Positions 8,836 to 17,969 are shown, counted from the first letter of the stretch. The stretch: 64,000 bases of DNA from PALSA-1006 sp963733265 (GCA_963733265.1 CAVTCF010000001.1:1674001-1738000); one strand, 5' to 3'. The notes: generated from the sequence alone by a model not told the origin. A program made the numbers and translations.

Positions 8836-11355
8836 CTACTGTCCGATTACCTGCATTTGGTCATGGTAAATCATCGAAATATTTCTGCCGGCCTGTTTTG
8901 CATAATACATGGCTAAATCCGCATTTTTCGATAGCTCGATTTCGTCTTCGCCATGCTCCGGATATATTGCGATGCCGATGCTGACTGAGATATTGAGTGT
9001 GTAATCATCAATTTCAAACGGGATGGTGATCGCTTGACGAATTTTTTCAGCAACAACTTTTGCATCAAGATCGGAGTCGGTATTGGGTAGCAATACCACG
9101 AACTCATCCCCGCCGATACGCGCGATGGTGTCGGATTCCCGCATACAACGTTGCATACGGGCAGAGGCTTTAGCCAATAACTTATCCCCGATAGCATGTC
9201 CGAGCGAGTCGTTGATCGGTTTAAAGTTGTCGAAATCGATGAACATCAGTGCGAGATGTATATGTTCGCGTTTCGCATTCGATAAAGCCTGCTGCAACCG
9301 GTCACTGAGCAATGCACGATTGGGCAGATCGGTTAGCGCGTCGAATTGCGCCATGTGCTTAATGCGTTCTTCGGCGTGCTTTCGTTTGGTGATGTCAGTG
9401 ATGAATCCGTGCCAGATAATACTACCGTCTTCAAGTTTTTCCGGCATCGCATCTCCCAAGCGCCAACGCGTGCCTTGTCCGGGCAGAATCAGGCGGTATT
9501 CGATATGCCAACGCGATAGCGTGCGTGCCGATTCCTGAACTGAAGCCTCCAGTCTCTCAGTGTCTTCGGGGTGCCGAAAAGCAAAAAACGGCGTGGCATC
9601 TTCTTTCAGGGCTTCCGGGGTTAGACCGTACATTTTTCGTACTGCTTCGCTGATAAAAGGAAAGCAGCAGTGTCCATCCGGATACTGGCGGAATTGGAAA
9701 ATAATGCCGGGGACTTCGGCTGAAACTTTAGTAAGCAGATTTATCTGCTGTTGCAGCAACTGTTTGGCTTGAATGTGTTCGACTACAACGCTTGCAAGAT
9801 GTGACAACAGATTTATTAGCTTGATGTCTTCATTTGAGGGTTCATGCTCATAACGATGAAAGATGGACAAGATTCCGATTAGATCGCCAATTGAAGACGT
9901 AATCGGTTCGGAAAAACATGAGACAAATTCGGCCGGGGCCGCCATTTCTTTGCATTCGGAACATAATGAATTATTAAGTATGTTTTTTGAAATGGTGCGT
10001 TTTCGCGAATGAAGCGTTGGGGCGCAAGCGCAAAGACGGGGTCTTAAATGGACATCGTTATTGGATTCATCATTATCATTATTGAAAATGGGGGTTGAAT
10101 TAATTCGAAGTTGCGTACCGTCCCGATTAAAAATTACGATGGAACAAATCGCACTACTATCATGGACGGGTACATTGGCAATGACCGCTTTTAATGCTTC
10201 GGTTAGTGTGGCACCGGCGGTGAGTAATTTCAAAACATGGTTGCTGGTAAGTTCACGCTGATTGAGCGTGCGCAACTCCTCGATGCTTCGCTTTAGCTTG
10301 GCTTTGGTGCGCTGAAAGTAAAAGACAAACAGGACTATTAATCCGGATAGCAACAAAACAAGTATTATGTTGCGGGATTGCCAAAACTCCTGAACCGGAT
10401 CACTCTTGAAATTTTGATTAGGCGCATAAATGAAGCCATCCAGGGCAAAGTTTCTGGGTAACATGCCTGCATCGGCATAAACATTGGCTATGCGCTGCCA
10501 GCGCATCGGAGTCGAATAGCCGATATCAATCATATCGGGTTGCAGCAATAACATTGTTTGTTCCGCCTCATATTCCAGATATTCGCGTGAATAATGCGTG
10601 GAGTATTTTTTTAAGATGAGCTCGATGATTTCATCACGATGTTCCTGGGCGTAACGCCAGCCACGCAGGCTTGCCAGCAGAAATGCGCGAACTCGATCCG
10701 GATGCGCACTCAGCTCCTGCTCGGAAGTGAATAAGTTGTCGCCGTAAAAATCTATACCCGCCATGCGCGGCGTAAAAGTACGATAAGCGAAATGGGCTAG
10801 GTCGAAGGCGTAGGGTTTGTTGTAAAGATGCCCTGAAATGGCATCTGCTTTTCCGCTGATCAAATCCTGCGGATCAAAGCTTTGCGGCAAGCGTTGTATT
10901 TGATCCGCCGCGATGCCTTCTTTTTTTAGATACGCGATCAATTCATCTGATTGTGATTCCACAAAGATTTTCTTACCCGGCAGGGCGTGGATGTTTTTAA
11001 TGTCTTGAGAGGTATAAATAACATTGGGCGAATGCTGGAATATTGCGGCGAGTGCCACAACAGGTTTACCGGCAGCACGCAAAAGTAACAAACTGCTGGT
11101 ACCAACGCCGAATTGGGACTTCCCCGCAATGACGTTTGGAGAGGCGTCGGAGTTGGGAGCCGCTTCTTCCAAATTGACATTTAGCCCGGCTTCATCATAG
11201 TAGCCAAGTTCTTTCGCTGCATAGTAACCGGCGAACTGAAAGCCGTGTGTCCAGTTAAGTTGTAACGAGACGTTGTCGAGTGCAAAGCTACATTGAGCAA
11301 TGCAAAGTGCCGCAGCGGGCAGAAGCCATCTTGTAAAACACTTGCCGGAGAGCAT
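8836..11355 (-). CDS. NMT1/THI5-like periplasmic binding domain fused to GAF-PAS-GGDEF diguanylate cyclase
   Basis: An 839-residue sensor. After a signal peptide, residues ~25-320 form an NMT1/THI5-type substrate-binding domain (LQLNWTHGFQFAGYYAAKELGYY and onwards), the fold used by ABC binding proteins for thiamine pyrimidine, nitrate or sulfonates. One membrane helix follows (IILVLLLSGLIVLFVFYF), then a GAF-like region, a PAS domain and a GGDEF domain with intact GGDEF at 748-752 and an RESD inhibitory site five residues before it. There is no EAL domain. It should make c-di-GMP in response to a periplasmic ligand. The ligand is unknown. Confidence 0.85.
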   Translation of the reverse strand: MLSGKCFTRWLLPAAALCIAQCSFALDNVSLQLNWTHGFQFAGYYAAKELGYYDEAGLNVNLEEAAPNSDASPNVIAGKSQFGVGTSSLLLLRAAGKPVVALAAIFQHSPNVIYTSQDIKNIHALPGKKIFVESQSDELIAYLKKEGIAADQIQRLPQSFDPQDLISGKADAISGHLYNKPYAFDLAHFAYRTFTPRMAGIDFYGDNLFTSEQELSAHPDRVRAFLLASLRGWRYAQEHRDEIIELILKKYSTHYSREYLEYEAEQTMLLLQPDMIDIGYSTPMRWQRIANVYADAGMLPRNFALDGFIYAPNQNFKSDPVQEFWQSRNIILVLLLSGLIVLFVFYFQRTKAKLKRSIEELRTLNQRELTSNHVLKLLTAGATLTEALKAVIANVPVHDSSAICSIVIFNRDGTQLRINSTPIFNNDNDESNNDVHLRPRLCACAPTLHSRKRTISKNILNNSLCSECKEMAAPAEFVSCFSEPITSSIGDLIGILSIFHRYEHEPSNEDIKLINLLSHLASVVVEHIQAKQLLQQQINLLTKVSAEVPGIIFQFRQYPDGHCCFPFISEAVRKMYGLTPEALKEDATPFFAFRHPEDTERLEASVQESARTLSRWHIEYRLILPGQGTRWRLGDAMPEKLEDGSIIWHGFITDITKRKHAEERIKHMAQFDALTDLPNRALLSDRLQQALSNAKREHIHLALMFIDFDNFKPINDSLGHAIGDKLLAKASARMQRCMRESDTIARIGGDEFVVLLPNTDSDLDAKVVAEKIRQAITIPFEIDDYTLNISVSIGIAIYPEHGEDEIELSKNADLAMYYAKQAGRNISMIYHDQMQVIGQ

Positions 11356-11552
11356 CTATGACGATTGTAAAAGTTGGTGACGATTGGATTTTGCTCGACA
11401 TTTGTAACAATGACAATGCCCTTGATGGTCTAGATATAACGGAAAATATATAGGTCTTTCCCCCTGATTGAATTGGGGATGCTGATAATAACTGACCGGT
11501 GGAATGAACTTCAAATTGACAGCCAAACGGGAAATGACAACAAACAGTTTAT

Positions 11553-11597
11553 CTTGCTGCCGCCTTGCGGTTTATGTAAACCACAAGGCGGTGCAAG
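11553..11597 (-). terminator. Long stem-loop downstream of mdh
   Basis: CCGCCTTG-C-GGTTTA pairs with TAAACC-A-CAAGGCGG (one mismatch, two-base loop), extended outward by CTTGC/GCAAG. It begins 10 bases past the mdh stop on the minus strand. No clear T tract follows, so termination is inferred from position and stem strength. Confidence 0.55.
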
Positions 11598-11607
11598 TTA
11601 GCTGATG

Positions 11608-12591
11608 CTAGCGAAACAAATGCTTTACGCCGTCCCGCTCTTCGAGCAGTTCTTTATGCGTGTCCAACAAGTGCTTGCGCCCCAGTTCAGAAATAGGAAG
11701 ATTCTGCACGATGGTATATTTGCCGTTGCTGGTTGTCACCGGGAAGCCATAAATGACGCCTTCAGGAATGCCATAGCTACCGTCAGACGGAACACCCATA
11801 GTGACCCAATCATTTTTTGGCGTGCCGGACAGCCAATCATGAATGTGTGCAATGGCGGCGTTCGCGGCACTGGCGGCACTGCTTAGTCCGCGAGCTTCGA
11901 TGATGGCTGCACCCCGTTTTTGTACCGTGGGGATGAAATTACCCTCGACCCAGTCATGGTCTTTAAACAACTCCAGCACTTTGCGGCCACGTATTTCAGC
12001 GTGTGAAAGATCAGGATACTGTGTGCTGGAATGATTACCCCAGACAACTACTTTGTTGATATCCCTAACCGGTTCGGAAAGTTTTAATGCAATCTGGGCG
12101 ATCGCACGGTTATGATCAAGACGAAGCATTGCGGTGAAATTGCGAGGATCAAGATCGGGTGCGTTTTTCAACGCGATGAGTGCATTGGTATTGGCGGGGT
12201 TGCCAACCACGAGTACTTTTACATTTCGAGATGCCACTTCGTTAAGGATGCGTCCTTGTTCGGAGAAAATCGCTCCATTGGCTTCAAGCAGATCTTTGCG
12301 CTCCATGCCCTTGCTGCGCGGACGGGCACCGACCAACAGTGCAACCTCGACATCGCGGAAAGCGACACGCGGGTCATCGGTAATAATAATTTGATGCAGA
12401 TTGGGGAATGCACTGTCTTCCAGCTCCATCGCAACACCGCGTAGTGCTTGCTGCGCCTGTGGAATATCCAGCAGTTGCAAAATGACGGGTTGAGATGGTC
12501 CCAGCAATTGACCACTGGCAATTCGAAATAACATACTGTAACCAATTTGTCCTGCTGCTCCGGTAATGGCAATGCGAATAGGTGCTGTCAT
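11608..12591 (-). CDS. mdh: Malate dehydrogenase
   Basis: A 327-residue cytoplasmic NAD-dependent malate dehydrogenase of the TCA cycle, of the ~325-residue type common in betaproteobacteria. It starts with the nucleotide-binding TGAAGQIGY loop, has the substrate loop GARPRSKGMERKDLL with its arginines, VVGNPANTNALI, the MLRLDHNRA region, and the catalytic histidine in WGNHSSTQYPD. AGGAGA lies upstream of the ATG on the minus strand. A strong stem-loop follows the stop. It is unlinked to other TCA genes in this window. High confidence from continuous family-wide conservation. Confidence 0.95.
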   Translation of the reverse strand: MTAPIRIAITGAAGQIGYSMLFRIASGQLLGPSQPVILQLLDIPQAQQALRGVAMELEDSAFPNLHQIIITDDPRVAFRDVEVALLVGARPRSKGMERKDLLEANGAIFSEQGRILNEVASRNVKVLVVGNPANTNALIALKNAPDLDPRNFTAMLRLDHNRAIAQIALKLSEPVRDINKVVVWGNHSSTQYPDLSHAEIRGRKVLELFKDHDWVEGNFIPTVQKRGAAIIEARGLSSAASAANAAIAHIHDWLSGTPKNDWVTMGVPSDGSYGIPEGVIYGFPVTTSNGKYTIVQNLPISELGRKHLLDTHKELLEERDGVKHLFR

Positions 12592-12804
12592 GCGGTTCTC
12601 CTATGGGTTATAAATTAGGGTTTCTCTAGAAATTAAATTATGAAGCAGGGAAAGGGCAGGCAAAAAAAGTCACCACATTATGTTTGATTTGTGCAAAGTA
12701 TTTTTTGAGAGCAGCTTAAACATGCGACGAAAAATTGGATTTTTGGAGACGCCCTGTGCGTATTCTGACAGCCTTTGGCACTTTGGAAAAGTGGAAAAGG
12801 TAAA

Positions 12805-13707
12805 TCATATCCCCAGATAATGTTCAATATGGTTTAAAAAAGCGCGTGTTTTGGACGGAAGATACCTGCGCATGGGCATTACCGCCCATACCGGAATAAC
12901 CGGCAGACTCCATTCGGGGAGAACTCGCACGAGACGTTTTAGTCGTATGTCTTCTATTACGGCGCGATCCGGCAAGGCGCTGATTCCTACACCATCCAAT
13001 AGCAGTTGATGGATCACGTTGGGCGAATTCATGCCGAGTCTGCCCGGAGGAACATTTTCCCAGATTTCTTTACCGCGTGTTAATTTCCAGGGAATGGGCG
13101 TTCCATTTGTAGTCAGCATACGTACAGCAGTATGTTGCATCAGATCATCAGGATGCTGCGGCACGGGATGAAGCGCCAAATAGATTGGGCTCGTGTAAAG
13201 GCTGAAGCGATGTTCATCTATTTTACGGGCTACCAGATTGGCATCATCATCCAATTCGCCCATGCGAATCGCCAGATCAAAACGTTCTCCGATCAGATCA
13301 ACGCGGCGCGTAGAAAGATCGAGATCGATATGAACTTCGGGAAAGGCTTCAACAAATGTTGCAATGGCGCACGAAAGACGTAGTCTGGCGTAATCATCGG
13401 GCATTGAAATACGCAATAGACCACGCGGTTGCGCATCCTGACTGCGCACGAAATCCTGCACAGTGGCGACTTCCTCCGCTACTCGCCTGCTATGTTCCAG
13501 AAATTCTTGCCCGAATTCAGTCAAAGTTAAACGGCGTGTAGTGCGTAGTAATAACCGTTGTCCCAACAAGTCCTCAAGATTAGTCAGCCTGCGGGAAACT
13601 GTGGCTTTGGGCATGCCGAGTTTTTCGGCGGCACGAATGAGACTCTGTTGCTCGACGATGGTTGCGAACAGAATCAGATCATCAGCAGATATATTCTTTT
13701 GTTCCAT
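12805..13707 (-). CDS. LysR-family transcriptional regulator
   Basis: A 300-residue LysR regulator. The N-terminal winged helix-turn-helix covers residues ~9-68 (LIRAAEKLGMPKATVSRRLTNLE, LLLRTTRRLTLTEFG); the remaining ~210 residues form the effector domain, with the RISMPDDYARLRLS start usual for the CrgA/DmlR-like branch. The gene is divergent from the pirin gene, with 89 bases between start codons, the classic arrangement for a LysR protein controlling its neighbour. The likely target is therefore the pirin/b561/YceI operon. The effector is unknown. Confidence 0.88.
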   Translation of the reverse strand: MEQKNISADDLILFATIVEQQSLIRAAEKLGMPKATVSRRLTNLEDLLGQRLLLRTTRRLTLTEFGQEFLEHSRRVAEEVATVQDFVRSQDAQPRGLLRISMPDDYARLRLSCAIATFVEAFPEVHIDLDLSTRRVDLIGERFDLAIRMGELDDDANLVARKIDEHRFSLYTSPIYLALHPVPQHPDDLMQHTAVRMLTTNGTPIPWKLTRGKEIWENVPPGRLGMNSPNVIHQLLLDGVGISALPDRAVIEDIRLKRLVRVLPEWSLPVIPVWAVMPMRRYLPSKTRAFLNHIEHYLGI

Positions 13708-13796
13708 TGGCGGAACAGTCTATCTCATCTTTAGGGCTTTATCTATCTTTTTGAGGCGCTTAATATGCTACTACATTACTCTGGTAAGGAGGTATC
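13708..13796. promoter_or_regulatory. Divergent lysR/pirin intergenic control region
   Basis: This AT-rich gap must carry both promoters and probably the LysR binding site. TATCT repeats (ATCTTTAG, TTTATCTATCTTTTTGAGG) lie in the middle. An AAGGAGGT Shine-Dalgarno lies just before the pirin ATG. I could not assign a single convincing operator. Confidence 0.5.
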
Positions 13797-14663
13797 ATGA
13801 ATACGACTATGCAAGAGACACTGCAACAATCGAGAACAATCGAACGAATTATTGAGGGCATCGCCACCTCGGACGGTGCCGGCGTGAAGCTGACCCGCGT
13901 GTTGACGGGCAAGCTGCAACGCCGTCTTGATCCTTTTTTGATGTTGGATGCCTTTGGCAGTGATGATCCGGATGATTACATCGCGGGTTTTCCCGATCAT
14001 CCTCATCGCGGCTTTGAAACAGTGACTTATATGCTTTCGGGTCTGATGCGCCATCGTGACAGCGCCGGACACGAAGGCTTGTTAGGGAGTGGCGGTGTAC
14101 AGTGGATGATCGCGGGCCGTGGTGTGATCCATTCTGAAATTCCCGAACAAAAAGATGGCGTGATGGAAGGTTTCCAGCTTTGGCTCAATCTTCCCGCACA
14201 GAACAAAATGGCAGAACCGTGGTATAGAGATTTCCCAAGTGAGGTAATTCCCGAATACGTCACCGCGGAAAATGTCACCGTGCGGGTTATTTCCGGTAGA
14301 AGCAACGGGGTCGATGGCATCGTTACGCGAGAAATCACCGAGCCTCTATATCTGGACGTGCATATGCCAGCCGGTGCAACATTTGAAACAGCAATACCGA
14401 AAACGCACAATGCTTTCATCTACGTTTATCGCGGTTCTGTTAAGGTGGGTGGTGAGCAAATTGAGACGCGCCGTATGGGTATCTTGAGTAACTCACAGGA
14501 AGCCGAAGGTTTAAATGTTACAGCAACAAAAGATGCGCGATTTATTTTGGTGGCAGGCAAGCCGCTCAACGAGCCTATCGTGCAGTACGGGCCGTTTGTG
14601 ATGAATACGCAAGAACAGATTCACCAGACCTTGGACGATTTTCGTAATGGACGATTTGCATAA
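13797..14663 (+). CDS. Pirin family protein
   Basis: A 288-residue bicupin protein of the pirin family. The N-terminal cupin has the metal-binding pattern DPFLMLDAFGSDDP followed by FPDHPHRGFETVTYML and a later HRDSAGHEG and QWMIAGRGVIHSE; these histidines and the glutamate usually hold iron. A second, shorter cupin-like half follows. Bacterial pirins include quercetinases and redox-linked regulators, so the exact activity is open. A strong AAGGAGGT precedes the ATG. It heads a co-directional group with a cytochrome b561 and two YceI proteins, suggesting a redox-stress role. Confidence 0.88.
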   Translation: MNTTMQETLQQSRTIERIIEGIATSDGAGVKLTRVLTGKLQRRLDPFLMLDAFGSDDPDDYIAGFPDHPHRGFETVTYMLSGLMRHRDSAGHEGLLGSGGVQWMIAGRGVIHSEIPEQKDGVMEGFQLWLNLPAQNKMAEPWYRDFPSEVIPEYVTAENVTVRVISGRSNGVDGIVTREITEPLYLDVHMPAGATFETAIPKTHNAFIYVYRGSVKVGGEQIETRRMGILSNSQEAEGLNVTATKDARFILVAGKPLNEPIVQYGPFVMNTQEQIHQTLDDFRNGRFA

Positions 14664-14689
14664 AGAGTCAGCAAAAGAAAGGGAAAATA

Positions 14690-15238
14690 ATGAGCACACC
14701 CGTTGAGCGATATAGCAACACTGCCATTGCACTGCATTGGTTGATAGCACTGCTTATATTTGTTGCATTTCCGTTGGGGCTATACATGAGCGATTTGCAG
14801 TTGTCGCCAACCAAGCTCCAATTGTTTAGCTATCACAAATGGATAGGGATCACCGTGCTTGTGCTTGCTGTTATTCGACTGATCTGGCGTGTTACACATA
14901 CTCCGCCAGCATTGCCGGATTCCATCGCAAAGTTGCAACAAATCGCAAGTAACATCGTGCATGGTGTTTTGTATGTGTTGCTTTTTGCCGTACCAGTTTC
15001 CGGTTGGTTGATGAGTTCAGCAAAAGGGTTTAAGACAGTTTTGTTTGGAATATTGCCGCTGCCCGACTTGGTTGGCAAAGATAAAGAATTGGGAAAGCTG
15101 CTTGAACTTGTTCATCAAAGCCTGAATTACATTTTACTGTTACTCGTTGTACTTCATGTCGCAGCATTAATTAAGCACCGCTTCATTGATCACGACGATA
15201 TATTGCCACGCATGTTACCCGGAGGAAGTAGCAAATGA
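14690..15238 (+). CDS. Cytochrome b561 family membrane protein
   Basis: A 182-residue protein with four predicted membrane helices (about residues 13-33, 48-66, 90-112, 145-165). Histidines typical of the di-haem b561/Ni-Fe-hydrogenase-b family are visible: ALHWLIA in helix 1, YHKWIG before helix 2, and paired positions in VHQSLNY and VLHVAALIKH. It should move electrons across the inner membrane, probably between quinol and a periplasmic partner. The downstream YceI gene overlaps its stop (ATGA), so the two are translationally coupled. YceI proteins bind isoprenoid-like lipids and are frequent companions of b561. Confidence 0.87.
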   Translation: MSTPVERYSNTAIALHWLIALLIFVAFPLGLYMSDLQLSPTKLQLFSYHKWIGITVLVLAVIRLIWRVTHTPPALPDSIAKLQQIASNIVHGVLYVLLFAVPVSGWLMSSAKGFKTVLFGILPLPDLVGKDKELGKLLELVHQSLNYILLLLVVLHVAALIKHRFIDHDDILPRMLPGGSSK

Positions 15239-15807
15239 TTTCTTTAACACGTATATTATTTTTCAGCTCCCTGTTGATTTGCAATCAAGTTTTTGCACTT
15301 GAGTTTAATCAGGTGCAAACAAGCGAAAGTTCGGTAACTTTCGGCTATAAACAAATGAATGTTCCGCTGGAAGGTAAATTCAGCAAGTTTGCTGCACAAC
15401 TGACATTTGATCCGGCTAAAGCAGCCAATGCTCAAGCACGTCTGGATATAGAAGTGGCCAGTATCGATACAGGTTCTGCAGAAGGTGACGATGCTGTGGT
15501 TGGTAAGCTATGGTTCAATGCCAAGTCGTTTCCAAAGGCAAGCTTCGTTTCGACGGGCCTGAAGGGATTAGGCGGTAATCGTTACGAGGCGGCAGGAAAA
15601 CTGACGATCAAAGGGAAAACACAAGATGTCGTTGCACCGGTTACGTTTCAGACAAACGGAACTCGCGGTGTATTTGACGGCGGATTTACCATTAAACGCC
15701 TTGATTACACAATAGGCGAAGGTGAATGGACAGACTTGGGCACGGTTGCCAATGAGATTCAAATCAAGTTCCACATCGTAGTAAATGCAACACCCGTTAA
15801 GAAGTAA
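15235..15807 (+). CDS. YceI-family periplasmic protein (first copy)
   Basis: A 190-residue exported protein. A signal peptide ending near VFALEF is followed by a YceI lipocalin-like barrel: SVTFGYKQMNVPLEGKF, ARLDIEVASIDTGS, FPKASFVSTGLK and GKLTIKGKTQDVVAPVTF are the usual strands. The family binds long isoprenoids such as polyprenyl quinones. It overlaps the cytochrome b561 gene by four bases and has a GGAGG upstream, so co-expression is likely. It is more divergent than the copy that follows; for example the opening motif lacks the usual DPxHS. Confidence 0.87.
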   Translation: MISLTRILFFSSLLICNQVFALEFNQVQTSESSVTFGYKQMNVPLEGKFSKFAAQLTFDPAKAANAQARLDIEVASIDTGSAEGDDAVVGKLWFNAKSFPKASFVSTGLKGLGGNRYEAAGKLTIKGKTQDVVAPVTFQTNGTRGVFDGGFTIKRLDYTIGEGEWTDLGTVANEIQIKFHIVVNATPVKK

Positions 15808-15837
15808 ATTTTTCAACCACCACAGAAGGAGTTAACC

Positions 15838-16404
15838 ATGAATAAATTAATTACATTGATGATCGCAGCATCTTTTAGCTCGGTTGCATTTGCAGCAACG
15901 GAAACTTATAACATCGAGCCATCTCACAGCTTGCCTCGCTTTGAGTACAGCCATTTGGGCTATTCACAACAGCTCAGCCGTTTTGATACTATTTCCGGGA
16001 CGATCACTCTGGATCGTGCAGCAAAGACCGGTTCAGTCGATGTAACGATTGATGCAAAATCAGTTGACTCGGGTTCAACAGTATTTAACGGACATCTTCA
16101 AGGCGAAGATTTTTTTAATACTGCAAAGTTTCCAACGATTACATTCAAATCAACTTCAGTAAAATTTGACGGTGACAAAGTGGCTTCAGTTGAAGGTAGC
16201 CTGACTATCAAAGGAATTTCAAAGCCAGTAACACTCACAGTCAATTCTTTCTTGTGCATGCCTCATCCAATGTTGAAGAAAGATGCCTGTGGTGTGACTG
16301 CTACGACCAAGGTTAAACGTACCGATTTCAATATGGGCAAATACGCTCCATACGTGAGCGACGAAGTGACTTTGACTCTCCCGGTTGAAGCTGTAAAGCA
16401 ATAA
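15838..16404 (+). CDS. YceI-family periplasmic protein (second copy)
   Basis: A 188-residue exported protein with a clear signal peptide (cleavage near AFAATE) and a canonical YceI barrel: YNIEPSHSLPRFEYSHLG, SGTITLDRAAKTGSVDVTID, FNGHLQGEDFFNTAKFPTI and SLTIKGISKPVTLTV. The closing segment CGVTATTKVKRTDFNMGKY is typical. It probably binds an isoprenoid lipid in the periplasm. AAGGAG precedes the ATG. It is the last gene before a stem-loop, so the operon pirin-b561-yceI-yceI most likely ends here. The two YceI copies differ widely, so this is not a recent tandem duplication. Confidence 0.9.
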   Translation: MNKLITLMIAASFSSVAFAATETYNIEPSHSLPRFEYSHLGYSQQLSRFDTISGTITLDRAAKTGSVDVTIDAKSVDSGSTVFNGHLQGEDFFNTAKFPTITFKSTSVKFDGDKVASVEGSLTIKGISKPVTLTVNSFLCMPHPMLKKDACGVTATTKVKRTDFNMGKYAPYVSDEVTLTLPVEAVKQ

Positions 16405-16424
16405 TATAATTTCAGTAAAACACT

Positions 16425-16458
16425 CCACCAAATAACCGTATGTGCGGTTGTTTGGCGG
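16425..16458 (+). terminator. Stem-loop after the YceI operon
   Basis: CCACCAAATAACCG pairs with CGGTTGTTTGGCGG (14 positions, one mismatch and one G-U pair) around a six-base loop. It starts 21 bases past the stop. No strong T run follows. Confidence 0.55.
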
Positions 16459-16579
16459 TTTGCCTGAAAAGTAATAGATGACAAATTGGACACAGAACCA
16501 AGAAATAAAACTGTAAAGAATATGCGTTAATCTGTGTTTTTATCCAGATTTATTTTGAATCAGATTTAAGGAGTATTAC

Positions 16580-17659
16580 ATGACTCAAACTCTGTTCACC
16601 CCAAGTACGCTCGGCAAGTTGCAATTAAAAAATCGTGTCGTTATGGCGCCGATGACGCGTTGCCGTGCCATTGGCAATGTGCCAAACGAGCTATTGGAAA
16701 AATATTATAAACAGCGGGCAAGTGCCGGACTCATTATCTCCGAAGGCGTTGCTCCATCGGCGAATGGACTGGGTTATGCCCGTCAGCCCGGTGTGTTCAC
16801 CGACGCTCAAGTGCAGGGCTGGAAACGGGTAACAGACGGTGTGCACGCTGCGGGCGGCAAAATTTTTGTGCAATTGATGCATGATGGGCGTGTTAGCCAT
16901 CCGGCCAATATGCTTCCCGGCAGCAAAATTGTTGCGCCTTCTGCAATCGCAGCACCCGGAGAGCAGTGGACAGACAGCAGCGGGCAACAGCCATTCCCTG
17001 TTCCAACCGAGATGAGCGAAGAAGATATCAAGCAAGCTATCGCTGAATTTGCCTACGGTTCAAAGCGTTCAATTGAGGCCGGATTCGATGGAGTCGAACT
17101 TCATGGTGCGAATGGTTACCTGATCGACCAGTTTTTGAACTCAGCCACCAATAAGCGCACTGATAAATGGGGCGGAAGCGTAGAGAACCGCATTCGCTTC
17201 GCGGTTGAAGTTGCCAAAGCCGCTACCACTGCTATCGGTGCGGATAGAATAGGTATACGTATCTCGCCTTATGGCGCATTTAACGGAACGGAGTCAGACC
17301 CGGAGACGGACGCTTTGTATGAAAGACTTGTCACTGAGCTAAGCAATCTCGGACTGGTTTACATTCATGTGGTCGATCATAGCTCGATGGGTGCACCGGA
17401 AGTGAGTCCGGCTTTGAAAGCCAAGATTCGCTCAACTTTTAAGGGTAAGTACATTCTTTCGGGAGGTTATGACGCCGCCCGTGCCAATGCCGACCTTGAT
17501 GCGAAACTGGGCGATCTAGTTGCGTTCGGCCGTCCATTTATTTCCAATCCTGATCTGGTCCAGAAACTGCAAAATGGCACGGAATTAGTCGCGCCGGACT
17601 TCAGCACTTTTTATACACCGGGTGAAAAGGGTTACACAGATTATTTGGCCACTGCGTAA
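16580..17659 (+). CDS. Old-yellow-enzyme-family ene-reductase (NemA-like)
   Basis: A 359-residue FMN-dependent TIM-barrel oxidoreductase. Signatures are LKNRVVMAPMTRCRA at the start, GLIISEGVAPS, QLMHDGRVSHP (the usual QLWHxGR with Leu-Met), FDGVELHGANGYLIDQFLN, the RTDKWGGSVENRIRF box and GDLVAFGRPFISNPDLV. It reduces activated C=C bonds of enones, maleimides or nitro compounds with NAD(P)H in the cytoplasm. AAGGAG lies before the ATG and a clean terminator follows, so it appears monocistronic. The physiological substrate cannot be derived. Adjacent pirin/YceI genes also suggest redox or xenobiotic stress. Confidence 0.93.
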   Translation: MTQTLFTPSTLGKLQLKNRVVMAPMTRCRAIGNVPNELLEKYYKQRASAGLIISEGVAPSANGLGYARQPGVFTDAQVQGWKRVTDGVHAAGGKIFVQLMHDGRVSHPANMLPGSKIVAPSAIAAPGEQWTDSSGQQPFPVPTEMSEEDIKQAIAEFAYGSKRSIEAGFDGVELHGANGYLIDQFLNSATNKRTDKWGGSVENRIRFAVEVAKAATTAIGADRIGIRISPYGAFNGTESDPETDALYERLVTELSNLGLVYIHVVDHSSMGAPEVSPALKAKIRSTFKGKYILSGGYDAARANADLDAKLGDLVAFGRPFISNPDLVQKLQNGTELVAPDFSTFYTPGEKGYTDYLATA

Positions 17660-17682
17660 TTTACTTTTGATTGCTTCAAGCT

Positions 17683-17717
17683 AAGTGCCGTCATATTATT
17701 TATGACGGCACTTTGCA
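17683..17717 (+). terminator. Perfect 13-bp hairpin terminator
   Basis: AAGTGCCGTCATA, loop TTATT, TATGACGGCACTT, then TGCATTTATCC. It lies 23 bases past the reductase stop. The right flank is only moderately T-rich. Confidence 0.7.
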
Positions 17718-17746
17718 TTTATCCTCCCATAATTTATCGTTGAGAA

Positions 17747-17775
17747 TTGACGGATATCGTCAGACCTCGTATATT
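17747..17775 (+). promoter_or_regulatory. Sigma-70-type promoter for the EamA transporter leader
   Basis: TTGACG at 17747-17752, an exactly 17-base spacer, then TATATT at 17770-17775. This would start a transcript near 17782 and give a leader of about 190 bases before the transporter ATG at 17974. Confidence 0.6.
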
Positions 17776-17934
17776 CTATCCCTATGCGAACATCAGACTT
17801 CTCTTCTCCTGTCTCAATAATGAGCAAACGACTGTGGCTACATTCTCTAGCCCACCGCCGCAGCTCGTTCCTGTTTTAAATTTCATTTTTATAACCGGGC
17901 AACTGCGGGTCATACTGCGTTGTCACTTATTCGC

Positions 17935-17969
17935 TTAAGACCTGCACTGCTCCAAACTTGAGGTCTTAA
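17935..17969 (+). promoter_or_regulatory. SD-sequestering hairpin in the EamA leader
   Basis: TTAAGACCT (17935-17943) pairs perfectly with AGGTCTTAA (17961-17969). The only plausible Shine-Dalgarno for the ATG at 17974 is GAGG at 17960-17963, which lies mostly in the right arm. This geometry suits translational control by a ligand, protein or temperature. I do not recognise a known riboswitch class. The leader also contains a 31-codon ATG frame (17784-17879) that starts too close to the transcript end to be convincing. Confidence 0.45.

Noticed and set aside
17747..17938. 63-codon frame and a 31-codon ATG frame in the EamA leader
   Set aside because: The longer frame begins at the -35 element of the promoter, so it could not be translated from that transcript; the shorter one would have almost no 5' UTR or SD.
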